Below are positions 61,379 through 64,000 of a DNA stretch of 64,000 nt, piece by piece. The position numbers were made by a program, and so were the translations under genes. How positions within the stretch are numbered: position 1 is the first letter of the stretch; every line of letters begins with the position of its first letter. Source of the stretch: Aurantimonas sp. Leaf443 (GTDB lineage Bacteria > Pseudomonadota > Alphaproteobacteria > Rhizobiales > Rhizobiaceae); assembly GCF_001425575.1 (NCBI RefSeq), contig NZ_LMRD01000007.1, forward strand, positions 186,001 to 250,000, given 5' to 3'. The notes beneath the pieces were generated by a model. That model saw nothing but the letters and a program-made list of their open reading frames with translations. It was not told the DNA's origin and ran no database searches.

Positions 61379-62152
61379 TCAGACGGTGCGGCCGCCGTCG
61401 ACCGGCAGGAGGACGCCGGTGACGAAGTCCGAGTCGTCGCTCGCAAGATAGAGCGCCGCCTTGGCGATGTCGCCGGGCCGCGCGAGGCGCCCGAGCGGGA
61501 TGGTGGCGACGAAGCGCGCGCGGTTCTCCGGCGTGTCCTCCACGCCCATGAAGCTCTCGAGAAGGCCCGTCTCGCCCATCACCGGGCAGAGGCCGTTGAC
61601 TCGGATGCCGAGCGGGGCGAGTTCCACCGCCAGCGACTTCGACAGGAGGTTCACCGCGCCCTTGGAGCCGTTGTACCAGGTGAGGCCCGGGCGCGGCCGG
61701 ATGCCGGCGGTCGAGCCGACATTGACGATCGAGCCGCCAGTCTCCTTCATCAGGGGAACGGTCGCCATGGTCATCAGGTAGATCGACTTGACGTTGACGC
61801 GGAACACCTTGTCGAAGGTCTCCTCGTCGATGTCGAGAAGCGGCTGGTTGCGGTGCGTCCAGCCGGCATTGTTCACGACGACGCTCGGGGCTCCCAACGT
61901 CCTGGCGATCTCGGCGACGGCCGCATCCACCTCGGCCTTCACGCCGACATCGGCGGCGAAGGCGCGCGCCGTGCCGCCGATGGCACCGGCCACGCGCTCG
62001 GCCGCCTCGCGGCGGATGTCGAGCACGGCGACCTTGGCGCCCTCCTCGGCGAAAAGATGGGCGATGGCCTCGCCGAAGCCGCCGCCGGCCCCGGTCACGA
62101 TCGCGACGCGCCCTTCGAGGCGGCCGCGCCCCGTCTCGGTCACTGCCTGCAT
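61379..62152 (-). CDS. Short-chain dehydrogenase/reductase
   Basis: Classical SDR of 257 residues. TGAGGGFGEAIA nucleotide loop at 20-31, cofactor-discriminating Asp after AVLD (about residue 45, so NAD(H) is favoured), NNAG near 93, catalytic Ser in GSTAG, Tyr/Lys pair in WYNGSKG near 157-163, and C-terminal SDDSDFVTGVLLPVDGGRTV. Substrate unknown; 3-hydroxyacyl or polyol oxidation is typical. 28 bases from the ADH gene and 33 from livF. Confidence 0.92.
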   Translation of the reverse strand: MQAVTETGRGRLEGRVAIVTGAGGGFGEAIAHLFAEEGAKVAVLDIRREAAERVAGAIGGTARAFAADVGVKAEVDAAVAEIARTLGAPSVVVNNAGWTHRNQPLLDIDEETFDKVFRVNVKSIYLMTMATVPLMKETGGSIVNVGSTAGIRPRPGLTWYNGSKGAVNLLSKSLAVELAPLGIRVNGLCPVMGETGLLESFMGVEDTPENRARFVATIPLGRLARPGDIAKAALYLASDDSDFVTGVLLPVDGGRTV

Positions 62153-62185
62153 GGTCTTGTTTCCCTTGTGCGATTTCGGCGGCCG

Positions 62186-62875
62186 TCAGGCGGCCGCGAT
62201 GGAGGCGGTCTCGTCGGAGGCGATGGCGCCGCGCTCGACGGTGACGGTGCGCTCGGCGAAGCGGCGCAGGAGCGCGGGGTTGGACTCGGTGATGATGACC
62301 GCGATCTCGGGCGCGAGGTCCCGCAGCCGCCCGAGCGCCTCGGCGTAGCGGTTGGCAAGCACAGGGGCGAGGCCCTGGAAGGGCTCGTCGAGAAGGAGGA
62401 GGCGCGTGGCGAGCATCAGCGCCCGCCCGAGCGCCACCATCTTGCCCTGCCCGCCCGAGACCGAGCCGGCGGGCCGAGGCCCGAGGTCGCGTAGTTCAGG
62501 CAGCACCTCGTAGATGCGCGCAAGGCGGCGCTGCGTCTCGCTGGCGTCGAGCTTGGCCACCCGCGCCGGCAGGAGGACGTTCTCCTCCACCGTGAAACGC
62601 GAGAACAGGCGCCGGTCCTCCGGCGCGTAGCCGATGCCGAGCGCCGGCCGGTCGTGCGGGGCGACGCGCGCGATGTCCTCGCCCTGGAAGAGGATGCGCC
62701 CGCCGACGATGTCGGTGAAGCCCATGACCGAGCGCAGCGTCGTCGTCTTGCCCGCGCCGTTGCGTCCGACGAGCGCCACCGTCTCGCGCTCGCGCACCGC
62801 GAAGTCGATGCCGCGCAGGATCGGGATGCGCTGGATGGAGACGTCGACGCGTTCGAATGTCAGCATGGCGCTCAT
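62186..62875 (-). CDS. livF: LivF-type ABC transporter ATP-binding protein
   Basis: ATPase of 229 residues of a branched-chain-amino-acid/amide-type (HAAT) importer. Walker A GRNGAGKTT at about 37-45, Q-loop GYAPEDRRLFSRFTVEEN, signature VSGGQGKMVALGRALM near 140, Walker B LLLLDEPFQGLAPV, and ESNPALLRRFA in place of the usual switch His. The Q-loop with ED instead of VPQ/VPE is slightly unusual. Overlaps livG by ATGA. Its gene position suggests it imports the substrate of the adjacent catabolic enzymes. Confidence 0.92.
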   Translation of the reverse strand: MSAMLTFERVDVSIQRIPILRGIDFAVRERETVALVGRNGAGKTTTLRSVMGFTDIVGGRILFQGEDIARVAPHDRPALGIGYAPEDRRLFSRFTVEENVLLPARVAKLDASETQRRLARIYEVLPELRDLGPRPAGSVSGGQGKMVALGRALMLATRLLLLDEPFQGLAPVLANRYAEALGRLRDLAPEIAVIITESNPALLRRFAERTVTVERGAIASDETASIAAA

Positions 62876-63633
62876 CCTCCGATCACCGTGCGGATCACGT
62901 CCGGGTCCGAGAGGACGCGGGTCGGCTCGCCCGTCATCTGGATCTTGCCCTGGCTCCAGACGGCGACGCGGCTGGCGTAGCGGGTGACCATCTCCATGTC
63001 GTGCTCGACGAAGACCGAGGAGACCTTCGCGGTGCGCAGCGCCGAGACGAGGATCTCCATGACGGCGAACTTGTCGGCCGAGGCGACGCCCGAGGTCGGC
63101 TCGTCCATCAGGAGAAGGCGGGGTTTCAGCGCCAGCGCGATGGCGATGTCGACGAGCTTGCGCTGGCCCTCCGGCAGGTCGGCGGCGCGCTTGTCATGGA
63201 GGTCGGCGCATCCGACGAGGTCGAGGAGCTCCAGCATCTCGCCGCGCTGGGGAAGGCTGGCGAGCGAGCGGAACGGGTTCCAGCTGCGCTCACGCACGGC
63301 GGCGGCCAGGAGCATGTTCTCCAGGACCGTGTGCTCGGTGAAGAGCTGCGGGATCTGGAAGGCGCGCGCGATGCCCAGGCGCGTGATGCGGCGCGGCGGC
63401 TGGCCGATGAGCTCGCCGCCCTCGAAGCGCACCGAGCCCGCCTGCGGCGTGAGATAGCCCGTGCAGATGTTGAGGAAGGTCGTCTTGCCCGCCCCGTTCG
63501 GTCCGATGATCGCGAGATTCTCGTGCTCGAAGACGTCGAGATCGATGCCGTTGGCGGCCACGACTCCGCCGAAGCGGATCTCGAGGCCCCGGGCGCTGAG
63601 AAGCGGGGAGCCCGACGGCGATGCGGCTCTCAC
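62872..63633 (-). CDS. livG: LivG-type ABC transporter ATP-binding protein
   Basis: ATPase of 253 residues. Walker A GPNGAGKTTFLNICTGYL near 40-57, FQIPQLFTEHTVLENMLLAA, signature LPEGQRKLVDIAIAL (LivG-type variant of LSGGQ), Walker B LLLMDEPTSGV, and EHDMEMVTRYASRV switch. The GTG at 63633 is in a GTGA overlap with livM, so it is favoured over in-frame upstream starts that overlap livM. The substrate-binding protein and LivH are probably to the right of the window. Confidence 0.92.
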   Translation of the reverse strand: MRAASPSGSPLLSARGLEIRFGGVVAANGIDLDVFEHENLAIIGPNGAGKTTFLNICTGYLTPQAGSVRFEGGELIGQPPRRITRLGIARAFQIPQLFTEHTVLENMLLAAAVRERSWNPFRSLASLPQRGEMLELLDLVGCADLHDKRAADLPEGQRKLVDIAIALALKPRLLLMDEPTSGVASADKFAVMEILVSALRTAKVSSVFVEHDMEMVTRYASRVAVWSQGKIQMTGEPTRVLSDPDVIRTVIGG

Positions 63634-64000
63634 GAGGCGGCTCCTTCGCGATAGGGCGCGCGCATGGCGGGCGCGGCGTCGGTGGGTGCCGCTTCGGCCT
63701 TGCGCTTGCGGCCCGCGAGCCCGAAGCGGCGCGGCAGGTCGATGATGCCGCCGGGCGCGCCGAGGATGATCGCGATCAGGACCGCGCCGAGGATGAGTTG
63801 CCAGCTGTCGTCGAGGAGGGCGGCCGCGTAGAAGCGCACGGCCTCGTAGACGAGCGAGCCGGCGAAGGCGCCGACGACATGGCCGGTGCCGCCGAGGACG
63901 GCGATGAAGACGAATTCCGAGGAGCGCGTCCAGAACGTGTAGTCCGGCGTCGCCAGCCCCTGGACGATGCCGAGCGACAGGCCGCCGAGCCCGCACAGGA
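63630..64000 (-). CDS. livM: LivM-type ABC permease, cut by right edge
   Basis: C-terminal 123 or so residues of a branched-chain-amino-acid-type permease. The visible part, read inward from the window end, has LSLGIVQGLATPDYTFWTRSSEF, the conserved VFIAVLGGTGHVVGAFAGSLVYEAV loop, a final helix (LILGAVLIAIILGAPGGIIDLPRRF) and a charged cytoplasmic tail. Its start and most helices lie beyond base 64000. Confidence 0.88.
   Translation of the reverse strand, partial: LCGLGGLSLGIVQGLATPDYTFWTRSSEFVFIAVLGGTGHVVGAFAGSLVYEAVRFYAAALLDDSWQLILGAVLIAIILGAPGGIIDLPRRFGLAGRKRKAEAAPTDAAPAMRAPYREGAAS

Overview
The window is a very GC-rich, tightly packed bacterial chromosome segment. Its gene content points to a methylotrophy-capable alphaproteobacterium, probably Hyphomicrobiales (Rhizobiales): an urtABCDE-urease block, the fhc/mtdB/mch/fae tetrahydromethanopterin (H4MPT) C1 pathway, Tad pilus pseudopilin genes, and a PaoABC-type molybdenum aldehyde oxidoreductase. 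I cannot name a genus. No rRNA, tRNA, CRISPR array, insertion sequence or transposase is visible.

Region 1 (1-26.8 kb) is mainly purine and urea nitrogen salvage. Allantoicase (cut by the window edge) and ureidoglycolate lyase release urea from allantoate. An 8-oxoguanine deaminase-like amidohydrolase overlaps ureG. Urease structural genes (ureA, ureB, ureC), accessory genes (ureD, ureE, ureF, ureG) and the urea ABC transporter urtABCDE are read leftward. The block is unusual because it is split by unrelated genes: two secreted low-complexity or hypothetical proteins on the opposite strand, a YbhN-like membrane protein, a small exported peptide, two tandem DUF29 genes and an MliC-like lipoprotein or periplasmic protein. 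Divergent from urtA is a hybrid histidine kinase whose sensor is an NCS1 purine/cytosine permease-like domain plus a Cys-rich segment, followed by its LuxR-type response regulator. A perfect inverted repeat lies in the shared intergenic region. A membrane PQQ glucose dehydrogenase sits among these genes.

Region 2 (26.9-40.6 kb) is the H4MPT-linked formaldehyde oxidation locus. fhcBADC plus a pterin-carbinolamine dehydratase-like gene run leftward. Beta-RFAP synthase, mtdB, an ATP-grasp gene, mch, a RimK-like ATP-grasp gene, a CitG-family gene and fae run rightward. A HisA-like gene and an H4MPT-associated hydantoinase/ASKHA-like gene follow. Together they condense formaldehyde with H4MPT, oxidise it to formate, and make the cofactor.

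Region 3 (40.6-49.2 kb) holds paoABC, a GTG-initiated sulfotransferase-like gene in an AT-richer pocket, a decayed partial copy of paoA with its upstream region, and three Tad-type pseudopilin/TadG genes.

Region 4 (49.2-64 kb) is a CoA-dependent catabolic locus: a MaoC/HTD2-like hydratase, acyl-CoA dehydrogenase, TctC-type binding protein, MmgE/PrpD, CitE-like lyase, CaiB/BaiF CoA-transferase, aldehyde dehydrogenase, class I fumarase/mesaconase, exported metallo-beta-lactamase-fold protein, zinc alcohol dehydrogenase, SDR, and a LivFGM-type ABC importer cut by the right edge. The enzyme set fits activation, hydration and cleavage of a branched C5 dicarboxylate such as itaconate, mesaconate or citramalate. 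The substrate is an inference.
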